Shown here in pieces: positions 24,581 through 36,175 of a stretch of 64,000 nt of DNA. Under the pieces are notes generated by a model that saw only the letters and a list, made by a program, of their open reading frames with translations, was not told the DNA's origin and did not search any database. The position numbers were made by a program, and so were the translations under genes. The stretch's first letter is position 1. Each line of letters opens with the position of its first letter. This stretch comes from Sphagnum compactum (lineage: Eukaryota; Bryophyta; Sphagnopsida; Sphagnales). The stretch lies in the NCBI GenBank assembly GCA_965153455.1, contig OZ234502.1, forward strand, positions 11,005,495 through 11,069,494, read 5' to 3'.

Positions 24581-25155
24581 ATGTAAAGAACACGCTAAGG
24601 TGAAATCAGATACAATTTAGGGTTCATGAATGACCTTGTCTATGAATGAGGCTGAGTAGCATCAGTAGTTCTGCTCAAATGGTGCCGAGGGGTGAGTGAG
24701 TGAATGAAGTGCATTTCTTCTTCTTCTTTTGCTCTTTTTTGTTTTTGTGTTTTAGGGTGTAGGGTTTTGAAGACGAAGAATTCTTGGTGCTTTTGTTTAT
24801 TAACAGTGTGGCGGATGGGTGGGTGGGTGGCTGTCTGTCTCTGTCTAATATGCCTTCTTGCTCGCCAGGAACATTGTCTAAGAATTTTCCGGAGAGATGA
24901 TGTCAAAGGTGTCCAAGCAGCAGCATTGAAGCCCCTTACTGTGCTGCTGGAATGGAGCATTTCGCACTCGAAGCAGCCTCCCAACTTCGCGGTGGATTGG
25001 GGACTTACCAATGTGCTGATTGTTGAGTTTCGGCAAGCAAAATCACATGGAACATGTGCTTGAAAACAGTTCTCACCTTTTTTTCCTGTTTTCAAGATCT
25101 ATGTACACATGATGTTCATGATGTAGGTTCCCATCAGTCCTCTTGCTATGGTGAA

Positions 25156-25434
25156 TCAATCAATGAATTCATTAAAATCAGATCTACTCTTGTATTCCTT
25201 GTGGTGAGTTTTTCTCATCATCATCAAAGGTAACGTCTGCTGCTTTTTCAACCTCTTCATTGCAGTAACTTCATCAGTATCTTCTTCTTCTTCTTCTTCT
25301 TCCTCCTCCTCCTTCTCCTCATTTTCCTCCTCTTTTATGTCTTCCTCTTTGTGTAAAGTGATTGTGCTCCATTTTGGAAGAAGAAGGTGGAGAACATAAG
25401 ACAACACCCTGATGATTCCTTTATAATTTGCCAT
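25156..25434 (-). other. 92-codon ORF with a poly-Glu run; unknown
   Basis: ATG at 25434; the peptide starts MANYKGIIRVLSYVLHLLLP and has a run of Glu encoded by a CTT/CTC microsatellite on the plus strand (25281-25335). After the run two frames are both open for a while. It may be a piece of a captured gene with an acidic tract, or a chance reading of the repeat. Confidence 0.3.
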
Positions 25435-25668
25435 TGTTATGATGAGCTGAGCCCAATTTCAATACCTGGAAGAAAGTGGGTGGTTTTTTCTTAAACCCTT
25501 TTGTGTGCATGTGGTGGTGGGGGGGGGATCTTGTAGTGAGATCGCACATTATTGTGCTGCTTAGGTACTTGGTTGAGAGTTTCAAGACTGCATTCAGTGA
25601 GGACCAGGTGAACCAACTCTTGTAGCTTTATCTGAACACACTGGAAGCACATTTACAACAACCCTCGC

Positions 25669-25768
25669 ACACGCTCCTGCCAGGAGCAATGAAGTGTCTT
25701 GACTCGCTGCTCACTTGGTTTGTGCTCCAAAGAGTCAAGACACTTCATTGCTCCTGCCAGGAGCGTGT
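25669..25768 (+). repeat. perfect 37-bp inverted repeat with 26-nt loop
   Basis: The arm 25669-25705 is the exact reverse complement of 25732-25768. The core word AATGAAGTGTCTTGACTC is mirrored by GAGTCAAGACACTTCATT, and each arm also holds the self-complementary CTCCTGCCAGGAG. A transcript would form a 37-bp stem. No mismatches means it is recent or kept. It could be a tiny fold-back insertion or a small-RNA source. Confidence 0.9.
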
Positions 25769-27390
25769 TGGTTTGATGATGAACTTCCTGCAGGAGGTAA
25801 CAATATGTGCAATTGGCAATTGGTGGTTTTATTTTCTTTTGGGGGGACATGGGGGGACATGTTCACAATTTTCCCTTGTGCATAGGGTGTTGGGGTTGTC
25901 CTGTTGGGAAGCTGTCTCTTCATTTGGACCATGCACAGATAGATGGATATCTGAGAAGAAATGGTGGGCTTCAACAACTTGCAGGTTCTGTAGTGAATTC
26001 ACGGAGGTGCTTTGAATATATTGAGCAAGTATTATGGCCTCGTGAAGACCTAAAGAGATACAAGGTGTTGAGAGGTATATCCTTGCACACTATTCGAATT
26101 TCCCACTACACGATTTCCCTTTTGGAGTTGCATGCAAGAGTTGTAGAGATTTTTCTCATCTTTTAAGTAACTGCAAATTTGGACTCTCAAGCTGTGTGGA
26201 TTTTAAGTTATGTAGCTCTTCTCCTTAGATTGTTTGGTCTTCTTCTGTTTCAGGTTTTGTTGAGCTTTGCTTTCTTCTTGGGTTTTTGGTTTTCCCCTTC
26301 TCTTTTAGGTTTTGTTCAGCCATGCAGCACGATGGCTGAGTTAGTCCATTACTGCCAAACGTTTCTTCTGATAGAATGTTAGTACACTGGCTAACGTTTG
26401 ACCTTAACCTCCACCTATTACTAGGAGCTGATGAAGGCAATGGGGATGTTCTGGTAGGTGTTCAATTCCATACATGTTGCTATTGAAGGTACTTGAACAT
26501 GCATATGAACAGCCATTGTTGTTCAAACTGCTCCTTAGTTTTGGTTTTGGTCTTGTTTTTCTCATTTCTTAGGCTTGGTGTTCTTTGTTCATGCCGCTAT
26601 TGGTTGCTGTCATGTTATCAAATTTGAAAATTTGAAATGTCGACAGCTAAATTTCAGTGGATTTTCTTCATTTGCCATCTTTAGAATTAAGCACGAAATT
26701 TAGTACTGAATTGGTAGCACTCTTGGTTTGAGGCAACAATCAGCCATTCTAATTGACTACTGTTTATGAAAATTGGAGAGCTTTTGACTTCGTTAAATGC
26801 ATTGCAATACTTTGAAAGCCCCTTCAAATACTGTGAATCCATGCTGAACAATCTAATCAACCTTTTTTTTGCCTCCCTGGTCCTGAAATGCAGTTGCAAA
26901 GAAGGAAGGGTATTCATGAAGCTGAGCAGGTTTGGCTCAGGCTACTTTTTTTGGCTGCACACGCTACCCTACTTGTTCTAAACCTTCCTTCAACAAGGCA
27001 CAAGCGATATCTGTTTTAACAAAGAGAAATAGGCATGCTTTCAGCTGAAAGTTGAAAGTTTATTATACCTTGATATTGGGTGATAGCTGGGAAAAGTAGA
27101 GGTTTGTGTTTCTGCAAAGTTTATTTTCCTTGACAATTGTTGGTTGTTGCTTTGAGGTAATGTCCCTTGCTTTATAGAATTGTTGTAGAAATGTTTGGCA
27201 AGGCTTGAGAAGGGCCTGAGGTCTGACCCAGCTGCCAGACTAGTGTGTGGCTATGTTTTCTGTTTTGTTGGTCCCATGAAACCTGCAGCAAACCTAAGAC
27301 TCCTACTGTGTTCCATCCACTATTTGAAGTTGATGTTGCACCTAAGTGCTTGTTCTGCAGTATTTAATAGATATTTTTGGTGGATTGCAG

Positions 27391-27712
27391 GTAATGGTGC
27401 CCTATATGTACGAACAGTTCATCAGCAACTTGACATATGAGGTGAAAAGCGGGAACATCCCAGTGTCACAGAGTGATGATGTTGTTGCCAGAATTCTTCT
27501 GGTCAAATTTGAAACAGGTCTCTTTGAGGACCCTTATGCCAACAAGGGGCTTAAATCATTTATTGGCCAGCAAGTAATCACCTGCCCTCATGATTCATGA
27601 ATTCAAGGAATTGCAATAGTTTGTACTTATGCCCAACATTGGTCCACAATTGCTTAACCTTATCGTTGGAGTATGCAGAAGCACATAGATCATTAGCCCG
27701 TGAAGCAGTTAG
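27391..27712 (+). pseudogene. GH3 beta-glucosidase / glucan exohydrolase fragment, captured
   Basis: GH3 exohydrolases trim beta-glucans in the plant cell wall. The exon at 27391-27573 follows a GGATTGCAG acceptor. It reads VMVPYMYEQFISNLTYEVKS, DDVVARILLVKFETGLFEDP and GLKSFIGQQ up to a GTAATC donor. This is the family's segment C-terminal to the nucleophile domain. A second piece near 27672-27712 reads AEAHRSLAREAVRSS, the start of the next conserved block, then similarity stops. Both catalytic-residue regions are missing. It is a two-exon scrap inside the CACTA element, with intron preserved. Confidence 0.8.
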
Positions 27713-28880
27713 AAGTAGTAGCCTCTCTCATATAACCAAACAATCTCCAAGCTTACGGAAGCTACCATGGTGGAGAAAGGCAGAGAAAGAGATGGGAATA
27801 AGGATTTGGGAAAGTTTGCTGTACCAAGAGACTTCAGTGGAACATATTGTGAAGCAGAACTTCCAAACAAATTTCAGAACAAAGTCAAAGGACATCTTCT
27901 GCTTTGCCATAGACCAGCTCACAAGACTTCTCTCTTGCTTTTTCTCTGATGAGTAATTCAAGCTTGCTGTGAAAATGTCATTCACATAGTGTCTGTCAAC
28001 CTGTACACAGAAGCTCCTTTTTGTACAATCAATATTGCTCTTCACTGAGGACCATACAATCAAAATTTGAGTTGACACAAAGGCTGAACTGCTAATGCAA
28101 TTCTTTGTGCAACAAGATGCCATAACGTAGCAAAGAAGGATGTGACCATCAGGAGCTCATGTACTGAAAACTGCAAACAAGAAAATGTGACCATCAGGAG
28201 CTCATGTATTGAAAACAGTATGTAGAGCTGAGCAAACCGGAACATCACATGCACATATCATGATGAAGTGTTATGCGCATATGCACTTTCTTGCAGAAAC
28301 TTTCAAAGGATTGCATTTGAAGATGTGCAGGTGCAAGAGTATAATGCAGGGAAACAAAATTTGAAAGGGAAGATGAAAGAAACTTTCACCATGGGTGGGT
28401 GGCTACTACTGCTCTTTGAAATCATCCTTGTCATTTGCCGGAACCGGTCTGTTTCTCCAATTTATTTGCCAAGTATTGATTTTTGAACTAGCTCTAAACT
28501 CACACATTTCATATACTGATGAACTACAAACTGCTACAAACTGCATGAACTTTACAGACTGAAAAATCAGAAGTATCAGCCTAATGTGCAAAACATGCTC
28601 CTTGTTAGGCTCCTATTCACACCCTTGTAAAGAAATAAAACTGGTTGCAACTTTCTAAAAGGTACCCCATAATAAATGAGGGTTTGTACTACACTGGGGA
28701 ATTTGCAGCTACTAAATGCTTGTGTGTGGGCTCAACATGTTCAAGTTCAAACTGCAAAGGTTGTCAGGCTTTCTAAGAAAACCAACTTTTCTAGACTTGG
28801 AAGAGTAGAAGCATTGGGGAGGCTTGTGGCATACCATAACAATTAGCATTTCTAAGGCAAGACCAACATAAGGCTAGTTG
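27713..28880. other. CACTA interior; no gene recognised, one short direct repeat
   Basis: A 30-bp direct repeat occurs at 28141-28170 and 28186-28215 (TGTGACCATCAGGAGCTCAT and on). Otherwise nothing is identified. Confidence 0.4.
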
Positions 28881-28895
28881 TTTGAGTAAGGTACA

Positions 28896-29075
28896 GATGG
28901 AGCGTGACGAAAATGCAGTCATCAGTGATGCTGATGGTACAGTGGGTCACGATTCAGGAACGGTGGATGCTGATCCCGAAGAAACAACGCTAAACCCCTA
29001 CATTTTAGCACGTAATAGGCGCGTTGCTCAACTCAAACAACGACTTGTAAAAGTTGAAGGAAGCGCACAAGAATT
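28896..29075 (+). CDS. TNPA-like CACTA gene, candidate first exon
   Basis: ATG at 28896 opens MERDENAVISDADGTVGHDS and ends with NPYILARNRRVAQLKQRL and SAQEL before a GTGAGT donor at 29076. The NPYxxxRxRRxxxL-type segment resembles the N-terminal part of CACTA second-gene products, where a short basic amphipathic stretch precedes a charged linker. The link to the next exon is not settled because the phase does not fit simply. Confidence 0.5.
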
Positions 29076-29506
29076 GTGAGTTCTTCTTAGACTTGTCTTC
29101 ACATGCATAAATGGAGAGGACCATACAGAATTCAGTAATGGATCGTGCAATCTCCATTGCCTGCACTGTATGAAAGAGTTTGGAAGTCCGACTACGTGCG
29201 TGAGTTTTGCGTATACGCAAATAGTTGGAACACGCTTCAATCTTTGTTCTAGTGTTAGATTGTAGCTACTCTCCAAATTCCAATCTATTCTAAATTTTTC
29301 ATGGGGTTAGGGTTTAGGGTTTGAAATCCATGTGTTTGGTGCTACCATGAAATAGGGTTCCTGGTGATCATTTACTACATGCATAGCTTAAAATTAGGTT
29401 TGTATGCTAGTTAGTGGTCATGTGCTTATTGAGACAGTCTTAGTCCAAACTAATTACTCCTTTGCTGTATTTTGGAAACACTCGGTCACTTGGCAGTTGT
29501 CACTTC

Positions 29507-29814
29507 ATGGACTCAACAACCATGCAAGGGAGGAAGAAGACAAATAAGAAGTCCACCCAAAAGGTGGTGGATGGGAGAACACTTGGACACCAAAGCAAGA
29601 GGAGGAGCACTAGGAATGCTGGAAAACCACATCGTCATGTGGTGGAAGAGGAAGGGTCGTCGACATCAGCAGCATCTAGTGAACGCGACACTTCATGTAG
29701 CAGCGACTACAACTCAGAAGCAGAGGAGTCAGAAGGTTCTGAGCTGCCAGTTGCATCTTCAGTTATGAAGGAACATAATAAGGCACCTAGCAAACGGACC
29801 CCCACACCAAATGT
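29507..29814 (+). CDS. TNPA-like CACTA gene, basic/acidic linker exon
   Basis: From the ATG at 29507 the frame reads MDSTTMQGRKKTNKKSTQKV, a basic patch (HQSKRRSTRNAGKPHRH), then a Ser/Glu-rich block (SSDYNSEAEESEGSELP) and KAPSKRTPTPN. Low-complexity charged linkers of this kind precede the Transposase_24 domain in plant CACTA genes. The start may be an internal splice point, and the 3' border is approximate. Confidence 0.5.
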
Positions 29815-32099
29815 AATGTACCCCTCCCCCCCCCATCAAATATTGTTTCTGAGGTCCATTTTGATGTCAAAGATACTAAAAGTAACAACATTATTGAAGG
29901 CACAATATCTGTGAAATTTCTGACTGGTCCTATATGAGCCTTGCTAGTCCGTATTGAGTTGAAGTTTATTCTAGCAAATGAAACTAAAGCAGAATAAAAA
30001 CATGTAGGCAAGATCTACAACAAAACAGACAAACAAATTCTGGTAAAATGTTAACAAACATTAAAAAGACTCCCCCCCACAGGCTTTGTGACTTAGCCTG
30101 ACTCTATGCCCCGAGCTCCCTCCCTCTATGTCTGCTGTGTGTTTTTTTTCTGCAATCTGGTACTATGTGATTTTGTGTCTTTTGCTGCAATTTTGGTGTC
30201 TGATTTTGGTAGCCTGGTATGTGATTTTTTTTTTCTGGTGTGCAATTTTGTGTTTTCTTGCAGTCTGGTGTGTGTGATTTTGTGTTTTTTGATGCAATCT
30301 CATGTGTGAATGATTATTTTTTCCAACAATCCAATCATCCAAACGTCATGTTTTTGCTGCAATAGTGTATTGTTTCCTTATAGATTCCTTAAAGATTTTC
30401 AGAGATCTTTTTTCTGGTTTATTCTTGACAGATGGATTGTTTTGCTAGTGATCTGATCAACCACTCTCTTCCTTATCATCTGTGGACTTGGTGCACACCT
30501 GTTTTGCATTCACCATCTAGTTTGATATAACACAAACAGAGACAAACAGAACTCTCTTCTCTTCTTTCTCTTCTGACATCATATCTAAACTGAATGCTGC
30601 ATTTTATCCCCCTCCAAGATTCCTCAAGAAGCAGTGACATTGGTCTTGACTGTAGATGTATTATTGTCAAGATTGTGTTCCAACTGCACAAGCCACACTA
30701 TAAAGAGATGTGATGCTCTGTGGGCTTTTGTGCCTGAAGAATGTGAAGAAGTATAATTAATGATCCTAGAATTGTCTCCCTGATGAGTTTGCAAATCACT
30801 TTTTTCTTTAGGGATTGCGTGCTTGTCTTACGGTCCAAATGCCCCGTTTGTTACAGGAGAACTGATATGTGCTTATTGGCTCTTAAACTGCACATTAGAG
30901 ATAGCCACTTGTAGAACATCTAGTATTGTCTTGTGGGTTTACATGTTACAGCACATAAGCTCCATAAATTTGGAAATGGAAACATAAAATGGGGCCCAGT
31001 TAAAAAGGTAATTGCCAATACTCATTTGTCTGTCTTCAACATTAAGTCTCTCAACTATGATAGAAGGCTTAGGCAATAACACCTTAATTCTTCAACTAGC
31101 CTCTGTCCGTTTTCAGATAAGGGGGTAATTTATGTTATTTATAGTGTCAATCATAGTAGAATGCTGAATTTTCTCCTTCTGTTCTCGGTCTTGATGTTGG
31201 CCATGTATTAAGTGAGTGGAAGGCCAAAGTTCTTTTGTTTGTACAGAAGAGGACTCATGCTTCCTTACTGGTTCAAACCTCTTCTGATTCTTCTTTGTAC
31301 AGAGGTTGAGGTTGCTGGTATTAAACATGGTGTAGAAAGGGATGGAGAACTCACAAGCCAATGATGGATCCAGTAGGTGTGCATTGGACCACTTCCGTAT
31401 TCCAGACACATGGGTCTGTGGTGTTGTAGGGGTCTCGGTAGTACACTTTTTCTTGATTTCCTTTATCAAGATTGGAGATTTTTGCTTGAGCTTGTAATAG
31501 TTTCTTTAAATTTAGAGCTTGCAAAGTCTATCACTGTTCTTGGAAATTATTGCCTTTATCCAGAGTGTCTTCAAGCTTTCAGTTAAGATCTAGAATTGTG
31601 CCCTTTTTGTTCATCAGACTTTTTCTTTTGTATCAGGTTTTCTTTCATGTCCAGAAATAATCTTATAAATCTCCATGATTTCAGTAATGCAAATATGAAG
31701 TGGTTTTCTTTCAGAAATTTGCTGATCATGCTGTGTTCTGTAAAGGGTTAAATAAAGTCTCTCAACAGGCTTAAAAGGTTAAGGCAAAAGCACCTCAAAC
31801 TTGTTGCAAAAATTTGTTCTGTTTCATATAGAGGTGTCATCTATGTAATCCGTAACACTGGTTCCAGTTAAGTGCTATATGATGGTCAAACCTGTAGCTC
31901 AATCTTTGCAAGATCCTAAGAGCATGTAAGAGAAGCTCGAACATTGGAAAAGCTCACCAATTCTGTTTTTGATTTACGAATCTCTGTTTTTTTGGAATTG
32001 ACATGTCTCATGTTGACAATATATGAGCAGACTATATGTTTTCCTAGCTTCTACCCATTCCCTATGTATAACGTGTTGTGTGTGTGCTTGAGAAAAGAA
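29815..32099 (+). other. likely long intron of the TNPA-like gene; T-rich, no ORF of note
   Basis: The sequence is T-rich. From 30106 to 30310 it repeats words like TGTGATTTTGTGT and CTGCAAT. No gene is recognised. The size and position fit an intron or further captured non-coding DNA. Confidence 0.4.
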
Positions 32100-32471
32100 A
32101 GCAACATCAAAGAAAGCTCGGGTTGAAACCCCACCACTTGTCGATATGGTGAATGCCACTAGGCTACAAAAGACCACATCGGCAGCAGTACAAAGTCGCA
32201 AGCATGGTGGTGACTTTGCAAGGTGCAATAATCAGGCATGTAAACATGGTGTTGGAAGTTCAGAATGCACATGGAATGCTGGACAATGTGGGCACACAAG
32301 ACAGTGGAGTTCTTGCCAAGTGTCACAATGTCCTAATTGGAAGGTAAGATTGAGCCCTGGGCACAAGGGACTTACAAACTGTTGTGCCACTTGTGGAAGG
32401 GCTCCAAGCAACATGTATGAATCAACATGGGGTGAAGGAGGGGGTGTGTGTGATCAGGGCTATGTCAAAGG

Positions 32472-33099
32472 GTGCAACCACATTCAGCCATTGGCGGGCA
32501 AGCACCAGACATGGCCTTGGACAATGAAATAGAAGTAGATGCCCAGCCCAAGGTTTTCGCTGAAAGGGGTATGCAACGACGGGCTTCAAAGCGAGCTATA
32601 GAATTTGAAGCCCAAGAACGAAAGGAGAAAGGCTTGCCAGGCCATAAGGTGCAAGTGACAAGGCATGGCAAAATTGATGGTGCATGTGAAGGGAAGGATG
32701 CATGGGATGGTGCGATTAGGTCGCTAGCACCTCGGATTTTGAACATGGCAGTGGTTAGGGTTACAGAACAGGACCCTGTAGACATGGCTAGACTCCGGTT
32801 GCAATTGGATGGGAGATTTGAATATGTAGGTGGTGAATTAAGTGGGGCTGGCTTTAGGGATTGTGTAAGGCGATATATGAAAGGAGAAAGAGCACGCTTA
32901 AAAAGAAGGTATGCACAGAAAGGTGCCAAAGCCTGCCCACTTGAAGTGGACCGAGAACAATGGGAGAAATTAGTGACATATTGGCAACAACGTGAGACCA
33001 AGAATAAATGTGAACACATGGTTGGTGCAAGAGGGGCAGTTGCAAATGTAAGCCACCTTGGGCGTGGTGGTAAGGCAGCTATAGAAGCAAAATTGGCAA
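32472..33099 (+). CDS. TNPA-like CACTA protein, Transposase_24-type domain exon
   Basis: A 209-residue frame contains a basic helix-like stretch (RGMQRRASKRAIEFEAQERK), then DPVDMARLRLQLDGRFEYVG, RRYMKGERARLKRRYAQKGA and DREQWEKLVTYWQQRETKNK. It ends HMVGARGAVANVSHLGRGGK. This order is the signature of PF03004-type plant transposon proteins: (DxxL)FE, a KARLKKKY-like basic patch, the WxxLVxYW box, then a Gly-rich stretch. They are thought to bind subterminal repeats. A GTTAAC donor at 33100 may end the exon, with the next near 33226 (SPSISEMAAVGLES). The upstream border is uncertain; other frames at 32100-32470 are also open. Confidence 0.8.
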
Positions 33100-33943
33100 G
33101 TTAACCCTAAAACCCTACTCTGTTGTGATGGCCAAATGGAAATTACAATATGTTGAAGTTATTATGCACTCACATGCCACATACAATGCTGAGCACTGAA
33201 TGATGTCTGAAATGGGTGAATGCAGAAATCCAGGCATCGCCGAAGCCCATCAATATCTGAGATGGCTGCTGTGGGACTAGAATCTAGTGGCACACCTGGG
33301 TACCCAGTGAGTTTTCCTAGTTGTTTCATTTGTCTTTCCCTGTCCTTTCCCTTTCTGTCTTGGTTATGGTTGATTGAGGGGATGTGATTAGCACTGGTAT
33401 TGCATGGCCTACCTCAACTAGAAAGTCTGCTAAAGCAGTACCATCATCAGCAGAAGCTGGTGTAGCCTTTCCAAACAGCTTACCAAGTGACATCCCTCAC
33501 TGCTTTTACTAGTATCTGTCCTGGAAATGATATCATCAGGTACTGTGTCACCTGTGGCATAATGACCCTGTGGATTCAAGGATAAGTTGAGTTCTGTGTT
33601 GTCAATGTAGCAGAAACTTAAGATTTTATCTTCTTGGCTAGATTTCCTCGTAGATAACTTGTTCCTCATATTTGGTCAGTTAGTCCTTAAGCAACCATTG
33701 GATGCCCACTGAGTACTGATTATGCAATCATTTTAGTTTCACCTCTTCACATATGAGTTCAATATCTTTTAGGTGCCTTATGAGGTCTAATGTTTGTTCA
33801 ATGTTCCCAAGGACTCTATTGGCAGTGGCAAACACTTTAATTCATTCCCCAAGCTTAATTGAACTTTTAATGGCTTCTCTTCAAAAAAGGTTTCAAATCA
33901 CACCAGAGGCTAAAGCAGAGATCAAAATTGTTTAAACATCCAG

Positions 33944-34020
33944 CCAAGAGATCAAATCTGATGCCCCTGCAACTTTGAAAAGGCTTCAAAGTTGCAGAGG
34001 CTGCAGATTTGATCTCTTGG
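33944..34020 (+). repeat. 36-nt imperfect hairpin with 5-nt loop, pre-miRNA-like
   Basis: The arms 33944-33979 and 33985-34020 pair over 36 nt with a small internal mismatch cluster about 15 nt from the loop. The outer helix pairs CCAAGAGATCAAATCTG with its complement, and the inner pairs CTGCAACTTTGAA. It lies between exons of the TNPA-like gene. The size is smaller than most plant miRNA precursors. Confidence 0.75.
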
Positions 34021-34742
34021 TTAGATTTCAGATTGGACAATTTATTTCTTTGTTTTGGCTAACGTGTGTATAGATGTTGCATCGGTATCCCCTCGGGTAC
34101 AAATTCTGCGGTCTATTTAGCTAATCTCTTCACATAGGAGCTCCTCTTTCTTTTTTAGGTTTTTCCTTTTCATTACTTATTTCATTTTTGATTTCTTTTG
34201 TTTTTTTGTTTTTGTGTAAGTGGTGGTTCGTTTTGCAGTACCAGCAGCTATTCAGAGATGATGATCAGGTTGATGGCAGCTTTGCACAGAATCAAGGAGA
34301 CCTGCATTTTGTGTTTTATTATTATTTCTGGTGCAGCATTTGCTGCAGTTCTTGTTTTGTTGCTTGCGGAATTAAAAGGTCTTGTGTACATGATCTCCTT
34401 GCATTTGAGAATTTTGGAACTTTGGGTCTTTCTGGATGCCCGCTCTAGTGGCTGCTTCTTTTGTAGAGTTTGGAATATATCATGGTGAGAGATCCTGGTA
34501 TTCCTTTCCCAGCTCGCGGCACTAGCTTGCAAGTGCCACTCGCCAGCTGAATGAATCGAGCTACTCATGATTTGCAGCCCGGCTCAATCTGCAACCGCTT
34601 GCATTGATTGAACCTCATAGTTTCTGATTTGCTCTAGACTAAATATTCATTTTTATTTCTGCCTTCATGAGTTTGATAGTAATTAGTAGGTGGAATACTT
34701 ATGTTGTCATTGTAAGGATCTTTTGATGGGTTTATTGGGCAG

Positions 34743-35328
34743 GCATCACAATCTCCCAGTTTGTTTTCTCGAATGACTGCCATTGAAAAGAAGCTGCCAG
34801 AGATGAGTGGCCAAGTTTCCCAAGTTATTGAAGGGATGGATAAATTGAATGCTAAGGTAGAAGATTTCATGCAACAATTGCTAGCATGTCGAGAAGATGG
34901 TGTGAATGTGAGAATCCCCAAAACTGTTGCAACCACTGTAAACATTGAAGAGGTGGATGTTCCTTCAAGGACTGGATCCCCTGAGATTCTTGGTGTTGCA
35001 AAGAGCTTGCATGAGGTTCTTCATTCAGATCATGATGGACGAGGGTCAGGCACAACAATGGTTGAGAGTGCCACACAATTAGCTCCAAAAGCCGATCATA
35101 TCTCTACAGGAAAAGGGGTGGGCCAACAAGTGGATGGTGTTGTCCCTTCACATGTCCCCAACTATGTGCTAGTAGGAGACGATATCCCCAACTATGTGCT
35201 AATAGGAGAGGATATGGGGCAGAATCCTAATATGTCAGGGAAGGACAAAGAAGTTGGAGTAGCTTGCAAAGGCGGTGACTGTGTAGATGAGAGCAACCGC
35301 CAACGCCCACCCTCAAAGGTACGATCTA
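34743..35328 (+). CDS. TNPA-like CACTA protein, coiled-coil exon
   Basis: After a TTGGGCAG acceptor the frame reads ASQSPSLFSRMTAIEKKLPE and a heptad-like MSGQVSQVIEGMDKLNAKVE, then a Ser/Asp-rich linker. The linker has a near-exact tandem duplication: VPNYVLVGDD then IPNYVLIGED. It ends at CAAAG|GTACGA (35328). Coiled coils of this kind mediate dimerisation in TNPA-type proteins. Confidence 0.65.
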
Positions 35329-35559
35329 AGTGCCCAACATGACCAACACATTAAAGTTAGAGTCTACGAAATGCTGTGGGTTGTTCAATTGTGGGAGTAC
35401 TCTTGCAGTGTATATCAAATGTGGCATATGTGTGGGATGTTGGGAATTGCACGAACTACATGGCTAAAATAGGACATAAGTTAGATTGTGGAAGCTAGAT
35501 TTGTTGTTCTTTCTGTTACAATCTAAAGATTAAGAACATACCCACATTGTTTGGGGTCT

Positions 35560-35748
35560 AGGTGCATACAAGCTTCAAGGGAAATCATTGACATGGTTTC
35601 ACATTTGTATTCATTGATGGATTTGGTGTGGCAGAAAGTGCAAAAAAAGGCAACAAGTATGCCAGCACCTGAAGGAGGTGTGAGCAGTCGACTACGCTCT
35701 AATATTGGTGCAAGGGTGGGGAATGTAGGAGAGAAGGCAAGGCAACAG
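35560..35748 (+). CDS. TNPA-like CACTA protein, penultimate exon (approximate 5' border)
   Basis: The frame reads REIIDMVSHLYSLMDLVWQK, then MPAPEGGVSSRLRSNIGARV, up to a clear CAACAG|GTAAGT donor. It is placed in the gene by position and by the phase-0 exon that follows. The acceptor near 35552-35570 is one of several possible AGs. Confidence 0.5.
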
Positions 35749-35902
35749 GTAAGTTAATACCAACATGCTCTTGAGTATCTATGATTTATAACTAGGGAAC
35801 ACAAATGCCCTGTTTGACACAATGTTGTAACAAAAATTCCATTTTCCTAAATCGGTTGCTCATGGTAAATTGAATGAAGGTTCTTTATTGGTTGATGTGT
35901 AG

Positions 35903-36175
35903 TTTAAAGTAGGGGAAGCAATTGTCTTATGTAACCTTGATGCGGAGGTTGTAGCGAAGGGGCTGATAACAGGTGTTGGAGGACAAGGATGTGTCCACCA
36001 TGGGGTGCCAGTCAAGGAGTCATGGTTCCGAGTCCAGTTAAGTGAAATTGTGGCAGGTAAAGGCAACACCCCGTTGGTGCCAAATGAGAATGATGATCCC
36101 CCACAATGTGTGTTAAAGGATGTAATAGGTTCAAGCACTGTATGGGAAGGTCGTCTAATGCGAAAGCATGCTTAA
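35903..36175 (+). CDS. TNPA-like CACTA protein, C-terminal exon
   Basis: After a TGTGTAG acceptor, 90 codons run in phase 0 to TAA at 36173. It reads FKVGEAIVLCNLDAEVVAKG, GGQGCVHHGVPVKESWFRVQ, then DVIGSSTVWEGRLMRKHA. This is the conserved tail of CACTA second-gene products: a VL(L)-N-AEG-I-GGxxxG-W-V core followed by a box containing W. The clean splice site and stop suggest this end of the gene is intact. Confidence 0.7.
   Translation, partial: FKVGEAIVLCNLDAEVVAKGLITGVGGQGCVHHGVPVKESWFRVQLSEIVAGKGNTPLVPNENDDPPQCVLKDVIGSSTVWEGRLMRKHA

Larger units (their letters stand above)
24581..27390. other. CACTA interior, mostly unrecognised; contains a hairpin and a short acidic ORF
   Basis: No family is recognised apart from the features listed separately (25156-25434 and 25669-25768). 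The 3' part leads into the GH3 exon at 27391 and may be its intron. Confidence 0.4.

Noticed and set aside
32146-32532. 128-codon Cys-rich ORF that looks like a zinc-binding protein
   Set aside because: Its cysteines do not form a regular motif, and it overlaps a competing frame and the upstream side of the Transposase_24 exon. I cannot tell it from a chance reading.
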